Positions 9,441 through 19,501 are shown, counted from the first letter of the stretch. The stretch is 64,000 nt of DNA from an uncultured Bacteroidaceae bacterium (GCA_905235305.1 CAJOLC010000005.1:19141-83140), one strand, 5' to 3'. Numbers and translations are program-made. Notes: a model not told the origin generated them from the letters alone.

Positions 9441-10725
9441 TGACATCATAGTATTGGTTAATGAAGTCTTCATCATAGGATAAAATCCCAAGAATGTCAT
9501 CATCTGTTGCTTGTAATAATGAGTTGTTGAATGCAATGCTGACGAGGAACCAAAATCCAAGTTGCATGATGGAGCATCCTACTAGGTTACTGACATAACA
9601 GTTACAATAGAAACCGGCAATAAGTATGGATGCAATTTTACAAAGCCTATTATTTCCATAGCGATAGAGCCTATTTATAGCAGTTACTACAATTACAGTA
9701 TATGCTATTACAAACAGATACCCACATTGTAGTAGCCATTGAAGAATGGGCACCTCAATGCCCAATCTATTATTAGTCCTAAAAAAGTTAGACGAGTAAT
9801 ATGCAATAGCGCCTTTGCCAAATAATTGTGTCCAAATATCCTGTTGAAAGAAATCTGCCAATAGTTCAACCCATAGGAAAGTACGCGTGTCTAAATTTAC
9901 ATTGTCATTCTCGATTTGAAACATTTCACCCACGGCTATTGTGTTTGATGCGATATCAAAAATAGAACCATGTTTAAGACTGTATGCGATGGCAAAGAAG
10001 GGAATTAGCAAAATGACTATTGAGAGGATGTAACTAATAAAATGATTACATAGTTTGCTGATAACAAGTGAAATAAAGGCAATTCCTAGAATAAATGCTG
10101 CCTGTCTCCCTCCTCCGTAGTATGTAAAAATTGCTAATGCCATACCGATGAGCAATATGGCTTTTTTGTTGTATCCAACATATGGGATGAAGATTGGTGC
10201 GAATGCGCAGATGTATGTTAGAGAATATGAAGAAACCGTGATATCGTAATTGAAAACAAGGAATAACGTTGAAACGAATATCGTCAAAATGGTTGTTTTT
10301 AGAAGTAATCTAATCTCATGTGCTGCTTTAATGCTTGTAATAAAAAAAATCCCAACCAAAGCTAACGCCGTGTACATATTGGTAAATAGAACAATATACT
10401 TTATTCCTGCGACCACTGAACCTCCCATTAATGACTTTATAATAGAAAGTGAAAGTATCCCGAACAGAGTATATAATGTTACTTTTGCTGCTAAAGGATA
10501 TGTCGTCATGTCACGAATCATCCGTAAAGAACAGAAAACGCTTCCCCAACACAATAAAGCTATGCATAATTTGAAAAATGGGGTGGCATCACGGGCAAAG
10601 CCAAAGTATGCTTGTAGTATAGTGGATAGGAATATTAATATTATTGCCCATCTACCAAAATTGCTGTCCTCGTGAATGTTGTAGTCTGATTCGTTATAGA
10701 ATGATTCTGTGTTGTTTATTTCCAT
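9412..10725 (-). CDS. O-antigen/polysaccharide polymerase-like membrane protein (Wzy-like)
   Basis: 437 aa, ~10+ hydrophobic segments, located between flippase and glycosyltransferase. Confidence 0.72.
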   Translation of the reverse strand: MEINNTESFYNESDYNIHEDSNFGRWAIILIFLSTILQAYFGFARDATPFFKLCIALLCWGSVFCSLRMIRDMTTYPLAAKVTLYTLFGILSLSIIKSLMGGSVVAGIKYIVLFTNMYTALALVGIFFITSIKAAHEIRLLLKTTILTIFVSTLFLVFNYDITVSSYSLTYICAFAPIFIPYVGYNKKAILLIGMALAIFTYYGGGRQAAFILGIAFISLVISKLCNHFISYILSIVILLIPFFAIAYSLKHGSIFDIASNTIAVGEMFQIENDNVNLDTRTFLWVELLADFFQQDIWTQLFGKGAIAYYSSNFFRTNNRLGIEVPILQWLLQCGYLFVIAYTVIVVTAINRLYRYGNNRLCKIASILIAGFYCNCYVSNLVGCSIMQLGFWFLVSIAFNNSLLQATDDDILGILSYDEDFINQYYDVNEQQEDYNC

Positions 10726-11951
10726 AAATGATATAATTTGACACCATAGATCCTGAAAACAAATAAGAATAGTTCACATCCGACAACCATACATGCAACG
10801 CTATATATGTTAATGTGGTTAATCCTCCAAAGTATCATAAGTCCGCATACATGGAATATCGAGGATGAAACGAGTGAGTAATTGCAGAAATTGGGATGCC
10901 CCCATGCTGCGAGGAATGGATATCCCAGAAAAGTAGTAGGAAGACTAAGGAAGCTGGCAAATATAAGAATACTAAGTACCGCAAAACTTTGTGGACTAAA
11001 GTCATCGAAAATGATTGGACATACGTATGGAAATAGCCACAAGAATGCAAGCAAAAGAAGTCCATTGATTATTGTTCCATAACCTATGATTTTTTTAAAT
11101 AATGGTAAGTTCCGTTCTTTGGTCATATATGGGAATATGGTGCCATTAATCGGTCCATATACAGAATTAAGTGCGATGTATATTTTTTCAGCTAAGCTAT
11201 AGTATCCGACCGCAGCATTTCCACAAACAAGACCTAATACAAAGGAATTAGTATTGGTATATAGACTGACAGAGAGTCGAGACAGGAAATATTTACTAGA
11301 GTCATAAGTGACATGCCATATATCACGAATTGATGTCCAATAAAAATGCATATGGAATTGGCAGCGGATGAGCGAGAGACTCATTATGCCAGCTACTATA
11401 GCGCCGGTGCTATAGCAAATGGGAATGTATATGTAGTCTTCAGGCTTGCGTATAATGATAAAGAGTGGCAATATGCTGATTAGGCGTGTCGTGATGTGTA
11501 GTAAAGTATTGAACTTCATCTTCTCCAATCCCTGAAAGAACCACACGGGATTCAGCGCATTGCCGATAACTTGACCAAAGAAAAGAATGGTAAATAATTT
11601 GTGTTTAGCTAAAGTTGGAATAAGAAAAATACAACCACAAACTATGAAGAATGAGATAGCAGACATACATAATCGTGCAATGCAGGCCGAGTTGAGATAA
11701 TTATTAATCGTTTCTATATTATCTCTGTTACCTGCAATAAAGCGAGTTCCTGAAAGACCAAAACCGAAATCTGTAAGTATGATGAAATACTGTATAAATG
11801 CAAACGAGAAGTTAACTAGACCATAGTTTTCGACTCCCAATTGGTTGAAAAGGAATGGAATAGTAATAAGAGGCAACAAATAGTTGATGCCCTGAATGAG
11901 GCCAAGTGATATGAAATTCTCAAAAAGACGACTTCTGAACACTTTTGTCAT
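10716..11951 (-). CDS. Polysaccharide flippase (Wzx/oligosaccharide flippase family)
   Basis: 411 aa polytopic; ENFISLGLIQGINYLLPLITIPFLFNQLGVENYGLVNFSFAFIQYFIILTDFGFGLSGTR. Confidence 0.92.
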   Translation of the reverse strand: MTKVFRSRLFENFISLGLIQGINYLLPLITIPFLFNQLGVENYGLVNFSFAFIQYFIILTDFGFGLSGTRFIAGNRDNIETINNYLNSACIARLCMSAISFFIVCGCIFLIPTLAKHKLFTILFFGQVIGNALNPVWFFQGLEKMKFNTLLHITTRLISILPLFIIIRKPEDYIYIPICYSTGAIVAGIMSLSLIRCQFHMHFYWTSIRDIWHVTYDSSKYFLSRLSVSLYTNTNSFVLGLVCGNAAVGYYSLAEKIYIALNSVYGPINGTIFPYMTKERNLPLFKKIIGYGTIINGLLLLAFLWLFPYVCPIIFDDFSPQSFAVLSILIFASFLSLPTTFLGYPFLAAWGHPNFCNYSLVSSSIFHVCGLMILWRINHINIYSVACMVVGCELFLFVFRIYGVKLYHLWK

Positions 11952-11957
11952 CAGAAC

Positions 11958-12620
11958 CTACTGTGATTTCTTAAAATACATATACCATTGGTCATAGAAT
12001 ATGCATTTTTTTATAATGTTTCGGAAAGTGTGAAAATAATAAGCAGACTTTACTTCGCTGGGGAATATATGTCCCTTCATTGGTGTCCGCCAAGTGTCAC
12101 CATATAGAAAAGCAAGAACTTTTTCGGGATTCTTTGGACAAGTAAAGACCTCTCCAAGGAAACTTATTTTCTCGGTTTCTTTGAAAATCCATTTCGGCTG
12201 ATTATAGCGAGTAATCCTGTAGCATGTTGATGCCCAAATACTATTTCTGAGGGGCCTGACAATATAAAAATCAATGTAGCAATTGTTGTTTGCCCTGAAA
12301 GAATAAAGGCTACCTTTTTCGAAACGAACTAGCTTGAGACCATTGTCATATAGGTAGGGGATGCTGTTGTATAATTTATCTTCATCAGTAACATAAACAT
12401 CAACGTCTTCATCACCTTTAATGACTTCTTTGTCGCGAACAGCACCAAGTAGTGTCCCCCAATACAGACAAAATTCTAATCCGATGGGTTCTAACAGTTT
12501 TTTTGTCAGGCACAAGACTTTTTTTGCATCCTCGTTAGTAATGGCTGGACTGGTATCTAGAGATAGAATTTCTTCTTCAAAGGAGAACGGCCTATTATCG
12601 ATGAGTATTGTTTTTTTCAT
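11958..12620 (-). CDS. LicD family phosphotransferase-like protein
   Basis: 220 aa; LEPIGLEFCLYWGTLLGAVRDKEVIKGDEDVDVYV motif. Confidence 0.85.
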   Translation of the reverse strand: MKKTILIDNRPFSFEEEILSLDTSPAITNEDAKKVLCLTKKLLEPIGLEFCLYWGTLLGAVRDKEVIKGDEDVDVYVTDEDKLYNSIPYLYDNGLKLVRFEKGSLYSFRANNNCYIDFYIVRPLRNSIWASTCYRITRYNQPKWIFKETEKISFLGEVFTCPKNPEKVLAFLYGDTWRTPMKGHIFPSEVKSAYYFHTFRNIIKKCIFYDQWYMYFKKSQ

Positions 12621-12675
12621 ATTGGAAATTCGAGGAAGATGTGTAACATATGTGAAGTAAGGCGGAGCTGCTTGC

Positions 12676-13088
12676 TTAGATTGCTGTAATCCGTGCCTTT
12701 AGTTCGCTACTGCTAATTCCCTCAGTTCGTGCAAGTATTACATGTTCCTTCCCATGTTCCATGCACCATTTAATAGCTCGCTGAAAACCTTCATGGCATT
12801 GATCCGGACCAGTAACTAAAACATCGAAGTATACTTGAGATATAATTTTGTCGTGTATGTGATGACTTCATCGACATATCGAATAGACTTGACCATGTAC
12901 ATGCGGTCTGCTGTTGAATTATAAATTAGAGCTGTTGGCTTGTATTTGTGAATAAAGTCACCATCTTGAACGGCGACGATGAGATGGTCTCCTAGTTCTT
13001 TAGCCCTTCGAAAAAGTTCTACGTGCCCTTTGTGAAGGAGGTCAAATACGCCGACAGTCAATACTTTCCTATAATTACTTGATTTCAT
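12676..13088 (-). pseudogene. Glycerol-3-phosphate cytidylyltransferase-like (TagD family), frameshifted
   Basis: N-half MKSSNYRKVLTVGVFDLLHKGHVELFRRAKELGDHLIVAVQDG..., C-half in another frame ...ISQVYFDVLVTGPDQCHEGFQRAIKWCMEHGKEHVILARTEGISSSELKARITAI*; total length 413 nt is not a multiple of 3. Confidence 0.82.
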
Positions 13089-13283
13089 ATTGCTAACTGA
13101 ATATCTAAGTTAGCGGGAGGGGTTACTCCTCACTAAATAAGTCTGTGGATTAAAGTCTTGTATGGTATCTGATGCGAGAGATGTCTTGTGTATACAGTGG
13201 TGAGAGTTCAGGGGATTATGCAGAGAGCGAATCTCTATTCACTTTGATTCTAATTGTTGGGGTATTGCTTCTGCAAGTCATGT

Positions 13284-14342
13284 CTACTTCCGATTATGTT
13301 CTGCATACCACTGGGCGAAGGCGCGGAGGCCTTGGCGGAGGGGGGTATGTGGTTTGAAGCCGAAGTCGTGTTCGAGGGGTGTGGTGTCGGCATAGGTGAC
13401 GGGTACGTCGCCGGGCTGCATGGGCACGAGCTCCTTGTGGGCTTCGAAGTCGTAGTCGTTGGGGAGTACGCCTGCGACGATGAGTTCTTCCTGTAGTATG
13501 GTGACGAAGTCGAGCAGGTTTTCGGGTGAGCTGTTGCCGATGTTGTAGACCATATATGGCGGGATGGGCAGGCCGTCTTCGCCGGTTTGCTTTTCCGGGG
13601 CATGTTGCATGACTCTTACTATGCCTTCGACGATGTCGTCGACGTAGGTGAAGTCGCGCTTGCAGTTGCCGTAGTTGAAGATTTGGATGGTCTTGCCTTG
13701 GCGGAGCTTGTCGGTGAAGCCGAAGTAGGCCATGTCGGGGCGGCCTGCGGGACCGTAGACGGTGAAGAAGCGGAGGCCGGTGCTTGGGATGTCGTAGAGC
13801 TTGCTGTAGGCGTGTGCCAGCAGTTCGTTGCTCTTCTTTGTGGCGGCGTAGAGGCTGACGGGGTTGTCCACTTTGTCGTCGGTGGAGTAGGGGACTTTCT
13901 TGTTCGAGCCATAGACGCTGCTGCTGGAGGCATAGACGAGGTGCTCCACGCTGTGGTGCCGGCAGGCTTCCAGTATGTTGTAGAAGCCGATGAGGTTGCT
14001 TTCGATGTAAGCATCAGGGTTGGTGATGCTGTAACGCACACCGGCTTGTGCAGCCAGATTGACTACTGCGGCAGGTTTGTACTCTGAGAAAAGTCTGTCG
14101 ATGCAAGCCTTGTCGGCGATGCTTTCCCTGATGAATGTCCAGTCGCGCCCGAGGGCTTCTATCCTTGCCAGCCGTTCCTCTTTGAGGCTGACGTCGTAGT
14201 AGTCGGTCATGGAGTCGATTCCGACGACCTTGATATTGCTGAAGTCCTTGAAGAGACGTACGACGAGATTGCTGCCGATGAAGCCGGCTGCACCTGTCAC
14301 AAGGATGGTCTTACCTTCAAGGGATACGTTGTATTCTACCAT
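13284..14342 (-). CDS. NAD-dependent epimerase, UDP-glucuronate 4-epimerase-like
   Basis: 352 aa; TGAAGFIGSNLVVRL, SSSSVYG, Y-x3-K (YAATKK), RFFTVYGPAGRPDMAYFGFT. Confidence 0.9.
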   Translation of the reverse strand: MVEYNVSLEGKTILVTGAAGFIGSNLVVRLFKDFSNIKVVGIDSMTDYYDVSLKEERLARIEALGRDWTFIRESIADKACIDRLFSEYKPAAVVNLAAQAGVRYSITNPDAYIESNLIGFYNILEACRHHSVEHLVYASSSSVYGSNKKVPYSTDDKVDNPVSLYAATKKSNELLAHAYSKLYDIPSTGLRFFTVYGPAGRPDMAYFGFTDKLRQGKTIQIFNYGNCKRDFTYVDDIVEGIVRVMQHAPEKQTGEDGLPIPPYMVYNIGNSSPENLLDFVTILQEELIVAGVLPNDYDFEAHKELVPMQPGDVPVTYADTTPLEHDFGFKPHTPLRQGLRAFAQWYAEHNRK

Positions 14343-14474
14343 TGTCCTGCTTGACTTATATACACATCTCTGGGGCTTTGAATACTATATAAGACTCTAA
14401 TATCCAATCAATTGTGCCGATTTTGAGGATTCTATACGGTAAATGGTGTCTCAAAACCGCCTGCTATATCTCTG

Positions 14475-14482
14475 CAAAGGTA
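14475..14482 (-). promoter_or_regulatory. Bacteroidetes -7 element (TACCTTTG) upstream of the polysaccharide locus
   Basis: + strand CAAAGGTA at 14475-14482, reverse complement TACCTTTG; ~130 bp upstream of the epimerase. Confidence 0.55.
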
Positions 14483-14563
14483 AGTTTTTTTGCAATAATG
14501 TGCAAGGGTTTGAGCGGAAAAACATGCCTTATTGTTCAATTAAACATGTCTGGTTGACAAAGC

Positions 14564-14697
14564 GCCTATAGGGGCATAATCAACGGCCCTATAGAGGAAT
14601 GACTGGCGCCCTATGGGGGAATGACTGGCGCCCTATGGGGGAATGACTGGCGCCCTATGGGGGAATGACTGGCGCCCTATAGGGGGATGGCTGACGT
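14564..14697. repeat. 22-bp tandem array, ~5-6 copies (CCCTATGGGGGAATGACTGGCG)
   Basis: CCCTAT starts at 14587, 14609, 14631, 14653, 14675 (exact 22-bp spacing), with a degenerate copy upstream at ~14564. Confidence 0.95.
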
Positions 14698-14722
14698 ATT
14701 TATCGGGAGGCAGAAATAAAGG

Positions 14723-16058
14723 CTACCGCTTCTGCCAGACGCGTACGTAGTCTACTTCCATCGTCAGTGGAAGAGCCGATTCGTCAATACCCTTGTAGCC
14801 GCCCCAGTCGCCGCCCCAGGCCACGTTAAGGATGGGATAGAAGGCTTTGTCGAAAGGCCATGTGTCGTTGTTTCCCTGCTTGTCGTTCTCGAAGTAGAGC
14901 TGTTCCTCGCCGTCCACATAGGTTCGGATGTAGTCCTCCGTCCATTCGAGGGCATAGACGTGGAAGCCTTCTTCCGCGCCGACACAGTAGAGGTGATGCG
15001 TCTTCTGCGTGTTCGAGGGATGGTTGTAGGCGGTGCAATGGATGCTGCTGGAGACGTCGTTGGGGTCGGCACCTACTTCTTCCATGATGTCTATCTCGCC
15101 GCAGGCCGGCCATCCGCCGCCGTTTACGGGCATCATCCACCATGCGGGCCAGGTGCCTTTCCCCTTTGGAAGCTTGATGCGAGCCTCGATGTAGCCGTAT
15201 TTAAAGCCTACGGACTTGCGGCCGTACATGCGTGCGCTGTAGATTTTGCCGTCTTCCTTGAACGTATGTATCTTAAGGGTTCCGTCGCTTTGCTCTGCTA
15301 CCTTTGTGCCTTTCGGACTCTTCCCGCTGACGTATGTCTGCAATTCGTTGTTGACCCATCCGGCATCGGCTGTCTGGTAAGTCCAGCGACTTGTGTTGAC
15401 AACTGTTGAGGTGAACTCGTCGTTCCATACCAGCCTGTAGTCCGGCAGGGGGCAGGAGTTGCGGTCGAGCGACGAGTCATACTCCTTTTCGGTGAGGGAG
15501 ATGCTGCTGATCTTTATCGTTGTGTTGGCTCTGTTGCCGCCAAAGTCGAGGACGAGACTGGCGTGGCTCATGTCCAGCCCGGGCATGTCTTTGCGCTCGA
15601 AGATGCATTCCTCGTTTGCTCCGAGGGATATGCGTTCCTCGAAGAAGTGCAAGTTGTCGTTGCCGTCCTCATATAGCTTTACGGTTGCTGTGAGGGCCTT
15701 GTCCGAGCGGAGCTTGATGCGGAAGCTGTAGTTCTTGTGTGCATCTGTTGCCAGACCGGTGATGAAGTGCATCTGAGCTTGCCATTGTGCACTGGTTGCT
15801 CTGGTGAGCGTCAGGGTGTATATGCCATTCCCTTCGGTGTAGCTTGGGTCTGCAATCTGGCTCCAATTAGGGGCGTAATAGAAACGAATGCTTTTATCTG
15901 CACTGTACCAAAGGTTGGGCGTCGGGTCGAAAGTAATGCTGTCCACCTCGTTCAGGTTGAATACAGTCTGTTCTTCTCCGTTGTAGACGCTCATGCTCTG
16001 TGCCATTGCCGACAGGGTGAAGGCCATTGCGAAAAGCAAGCTCTTGATGTGTCTCATG
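14723..16058 (-). CDS. Glycoside hydrolase family 16 (laminarinase/beta-glucanase-like) secreted protein
   Basis: Start trimmed to MRHIKSLLFAMAFTLSAMAQ; catalytic motif GEIDIMEEVG; PAWWMMPVNGGGWPACGEID. Confidence 0.92.
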
Positions 16059-16089
16059 ATGTTGAATATGTGTTGGTTGTGCGTTTCTG

Positions 16090-17190
16090 TTAATTCTTTA
16101 CTCCGACTATCTGTGTGGGAGGCAGTGTGGCCCTGCGTCTGTCGGTTTCTGTAACGACTCTTGCTGCGAGCTGGAGGAATGCCTGACCTGTTATGCTGTC
16201 GGGTTTCGTGGCAGCAGGCACGCCGTTGTCTCCGCTCTCGCAGATGTCTTGGACGACCGGAATCTGTGCCAGCAGGGGCAGTTCCATCTGCGCGGCCAGC
16301 TCTTTGACGCCTTCTTTGCCGAAGAGGAAATAGCGTTCCTCGGGGTGTTGCACGGGGGTGAACCATGCCATGTTCTCTACCAGACCGAGTATGGGGACGC
16401 TGATTTTCTCCTGTCTGTACATGTCGATGCCTTTCCTCGCATCTGCGAGCGCCACTTGTTGCGGGGTGCTGACGATGACGGCTCCGGTGATTGGGATGGT
16501 CTGGACAAGCGTGAGGTGGATGTCGGAAGTGCCGGGGGGTGTGTCGAGGATGAAGTAGTCGAGTTCGCCCCAATCAGCATCGCCTATCAGTTGCTTCAGG
16601 GCGTTGCTGGCCATTCCTCCACGCCACATGATGCCTTGATCAGGGTCGACGAAGAAACCGATGCTGAGTACCTTGACGCCATACTTCTCCTCCGGCAGGA
16701 TGAGGTCGCGCCCGCGGATGTTCTGGCTATAGGGTCGGGCGTCTTCCATTTGCAGCATCTTGGGCACGGAGGGGCCGAAGATGTCGCAGTCGAGCAAGCC
16801 TACCTTCATTCCCATCCTGGTGAGCGCCACTGCCAGGTTTACTGCTACCGTGCTCTTTCCCACGCCTCCTTTGCCGCTCGAGACGGCGATGATGTTCTTT
16901 ACTCCTGGCAAGAGTTCGGGCAGGTCCGGGCGTGGAGCCTGCAGGGCACGCGTCTTGATCTCCACCTCAGCATCCTTTGATGCGTAGGCGTGGATGGCTG
17001 CCTCGGCTGCTTTTACCACGCTTTTCATGAAGGGGTCTGTAGGTTTGTCGAAGATGAGGGTGAACGAGACGCTGAGGCCGGCGATGTGCATGTCGTCGTC
17101 CACCATCTTCATCTCCACGATGTTCTTGCCTGTGCCGGGATAGCGAACGGTGGAGAGGGCGTCGAGTATGAGTTGCGGATAGAGGTTCAT
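16090..17190 (-). CDS. mrp: Mrp/NBP35 family ATP-binding Fe-S cluster carrier
   Basis: 366 aa; IIAVSSGKGGVGKSTVAVNLAVALTRMGMKVGLLDCDIFGPSVPKM. Confidence 0.95.
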   Translation of the reverse strand: MNLYPQLILDALSTVRYPGTGKNIVEMKMVDDDMHIAGLSVSFTLIFDKPTDPFMKSVVKAAEAAIHAYASKDAEVEIKTRALQAPRPDLPELLPGVKNIIAVSSGKGGVGKSTVAVNLAVALTRMGMKVGLLDCDIFGPSVPKMLQMEDARPYSQNIRGRDLILPEEKYGVKVLSIGFFVDPDQGIMWRGGMASNALKQLIGDADWGELDYFILDTPPGTSDIHLTLVQTIPITGAVIVSTPQQVALADARKGIDMYRQEKISVPILGLVENMAWFTPVQHPEERYFLFGKEGVKELAAQMELPLLAQIPVVQDICESGDNGVPAATKPDSITGQAFLQLAARVVTETDRRRATLPPTQIVGVKN

Positions 17191-17429
17191 AGGTTCTTTG
17201 TCGTGAAGTTTAATGCGGAGCCCTGTCTGATTCTGGCGTGCAAGGCGAGCGGGCCAGCCGCTCTTCTTCAGGGTTCCCTACGGTTGTTTTACGGCACAAA
17301 TTTAGCAAGAAAACCGGACTTATGCAAGCGAAAGGAGCAGAAGTTTGTGTTATGCCTCAAAATGAAGGCTCATGCCTCCGGCCATGCATATATAATAATG
17401 TATGCGCAGACGCGCGTGTGAGGAGGCCG

Positions 17430-17610
17430 TCAGTGTACCGCGTCGCCCGCTCCTTGCTCCTTGCCCCTTGCTCCCTTCACTATGCCTTGTTTGAACATAC
17501 ATGTATGTGCAATTGAATATTCATGAACCTGCAATTGAATATACATGTATGTTCAAACAACCCACTATGCTATGTCGGGCGAAGCAGAAGGCTGGGCTTG
17601 GTGCTTTATG
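17430..17610. repeat. Copy 1 of the IR74 element plus flanking GCAAGGA-type heptamers
   Basis: Perfect 20-bp inverted repeats TTGTTTGAACATACATGTAT (17487-17506) and ATACATGTATGTTCAAACAA (17541-17560); 74-bp core identical to 46895-46968. Confidence 0.95.
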
Positions 17611-17736
17611 CCTCTTCGTGGCGTCGGATGGGCTTTTGCGGTCGGTAATGTTGCGTTTTGTATAAGGAAGCATGCAATTATTCTTAATTCTTCTAAAATC
17701 TTTATCTTTCTTTCTTCATTCTTCATTCTTTTTCCG

Positions 17737-17744
17737 TACCTTTG
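17737..17744 (+). promoter_or_regulatory. Bacteroidetes -7 element TACCTTTG
   Basis: TACCTTTG ~45 bp upstream of the ATG at 17789. Confidence 0.6.
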
Positions 17745-17788
17745 CCCCCGGAAACTAATGTCATACGACAGATAAACAGAAGAAGGAT

Positions 17789-18664
17789 ATGGACAAGAAG
17801 ACGAAGATAATACTCGGCGTGGTGGCCCTCCTGGTTGCCCTCGTCGTTGGATTCCTGCTCTACACCATGCGCGAGCAGGCACTCGAAAGCAAGCAGATGC
17901 TTGAATTGGTCGAGATGGACAAACTCGAGATGGAGAACGAGTATGAGCAGTTTGCCATGCAGTACAATGAGATGAAGACGCAAATCAACAACGACTCGCT
18001 CGTTGCACAGCTCGAGATGGAGCAGAAACGTACAGAGGAGCTCCTCGAAGAACTGCGCAGGGTGAAGAGCAGCGATGCTGCCGAGATAATGAGACTGAAG
18101 AAGGAACTTGCCACACTCAGGGAGGTCCTGCGCAGCTATGTGTTGCAGATTGACTCGCTCAACCGTATGAATGAAGCTCTGACACAGGAGAACTCGAACC
18201 TCAAGACACAGAACGAGCAGGCACGGCAGCATATCACGAACCTCTCGACTGAGAACGAAACGCTCTCCGACAAGGTGGCCATCGCAAGCCAACTCGATGC
18301 AACGGGTATCTACGCCCTCGGCCATAACAAGAAAGGTAAGCCTGCCAAGAAGATAAAGGACGTTAAGAAGTTCGTCATAGGCTTCGCCATAGCCCGCAAC
18401 GTCACTACTTCAACCGGCATCCGAAGCCTCTATGTGCGCATCACCACGCCGACGGGCGACGTCCTCACCAAGGGTGGAACCTTTGCCTACGAGAATAGGC
18501 AACTCGAGTACAGTATCCGAAAAGACATCGAATACACAGGCGAGGAGCAGAGCGTGACAGTGTACTGGGATGTGGCAGAAGCGCTTAGTGCAGGCTCCTA
18601 TCGTGTAGACATCTTCGCCGACGGGCAGAATATAGGCACCACCCACTTCACCTTCGAGAAGTAA
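17789..18664 (+). CDS. Conserved Bacteroidales coiled-coil protein with N-terminal TM anchor
   Basis: 291 aa; N-terminal hydrophobic helix, long coiled coil, C-terminal beta-rich domain; start follows a promoter element. Confidence 0.7.
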   Translation: MDKKTKIILGVVALLVALVVGFLLYTMREQALESKQMLELVEMDKLEMENEYEQFAMQYNEMKTQINNDSLVAQLEMEQKRTEELLEELRRVKSSDAAEIMRLKKELATLREVLRSYVLQIDSLNRMNEALTQENSNLKTQNEQARQHITNLSTENETLSDKVAIASQLDATGIYALGHNKKGKPAKKIKDVKKFVIGFAIARNVTTSTGIRSLYVRITTPTGDVLTKGGTFAYENRQLEYSIRKDIEYTGEEQSVTVYWDVAEALSAGSYRVDIFADGQNIGTTHFTFEK

Positions 18665-19444
18665 ATGGGAAAGGGAAAGCTTGCCAAGTTCGCCGAGATG
18701 GCCGAGAACCCCCTGGTGGTTGAATGCCCGATGGCAGCTACCATGCAGGAGTTCGCGCTCCGCGGCAAGTGGCACGAAGCATTCTTCCACAACCATAACC
18801 CTATAGTGCTGGAACTCGGATGCGGCAGGGGTGAATACACCGTAGGACTGGGAAAGCAATTCCCGGACAAGAACTTCATCGGCGTCGACATCAAGGGCGC
18901 CCGAATGTGGACAGGAGCAAAGGAAGCCCTGCAGGCAAAGATGGAGAACGTGGGCTTCCTGCGTACGAACATCGAATTCATCCAACGCTTCTTCGCGCCT
19001 AATGAGGTGAGCGAGATATGGCTTACCTTTTCCGATCCTCAGATGAAGAAGGTCACCAAGCGCCTCACCAGCACTTATTTCCTCGAACGATACCGTCAGT
19101 TCCTCACAGACGGGGGCCTCGTCCACCTCAAGACCGATTCCAACTTCCTCTTCACATACACCGAGGAACTCCTCAAGGTCAATCATATCGGACCCGAAGT
19201 GAAGACAAGGAACCTCTATGGCTCCGTGCCGGCCCCCCAGGGAAAGGAGCACATCATCCAGCTGGCCAGTGCCATCCAGACCTACTACGAAAGCATGTGG
19301 CGAGGCCGAGGAATCGACATCAAGTACTTGTGCTTCAAGCTTCAGCAGGACATCCCTCTCGTAGAGCCGGACGTGGAGATACCCATCGACGAGTATCGTT
19401 CCTATAGTCGGGAGAAGCGAAGTGGCTGCGAAAAGCATCTGTAA
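18665..19444 (+). CDS. trmB: tRNA (guanosine(46)-N7)-methyltransferase
   Basis: 259 aa; [41 protein letters not shown]...[12 protein letters not shown]. Confidence 0.92.
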   Translation: MGKGKLAKFAEMAENPLVVECPMAATMQEFALRGKWHEAFFHNHNPIVLELGCGRGEYTVGLGKQFPDKNFIGVDIKGARMWTGAKEALQAKMENVGFLRTNIEFIQRFFAPNEVSEIWLTFSDPQMKKVTKRLTSTYFLERYRQFLTDGGLVHLKTDSNFLFTYTEELLKVNHIGPEVKTRNLYGSVPAPQGKEHIIQLASAIQTYYESMWRGRGIDIKYLCFKLQQDIPLVEPDVEIPIDEYRSYSREKRSGCEKHL

Positions 19445-19501
19445 AATAAGATGAATCATAAAATATTTGCCTAAAAACTTGCAAATGTCGCAGGAATGCA
19501 T

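Noticed and set aside
13172-13357. 61-aa plus-strand ORF in the EPS intergenic region
   Set aside because: Low-complexity C-terminus (RRRGGLGGGGYVV) antisense to the epimerase 3' end; no support.
14564-14697. Possible CRISPR array
   Set aside because: Units are directly tandem (22-bp period) with no unique spacers; no cas genes in the window.
16059-16573. N-terminal extension of the GH16 ORF
   Set aside because: Overlaps the mrp gene in another frame; signal peptide starts at 16058.
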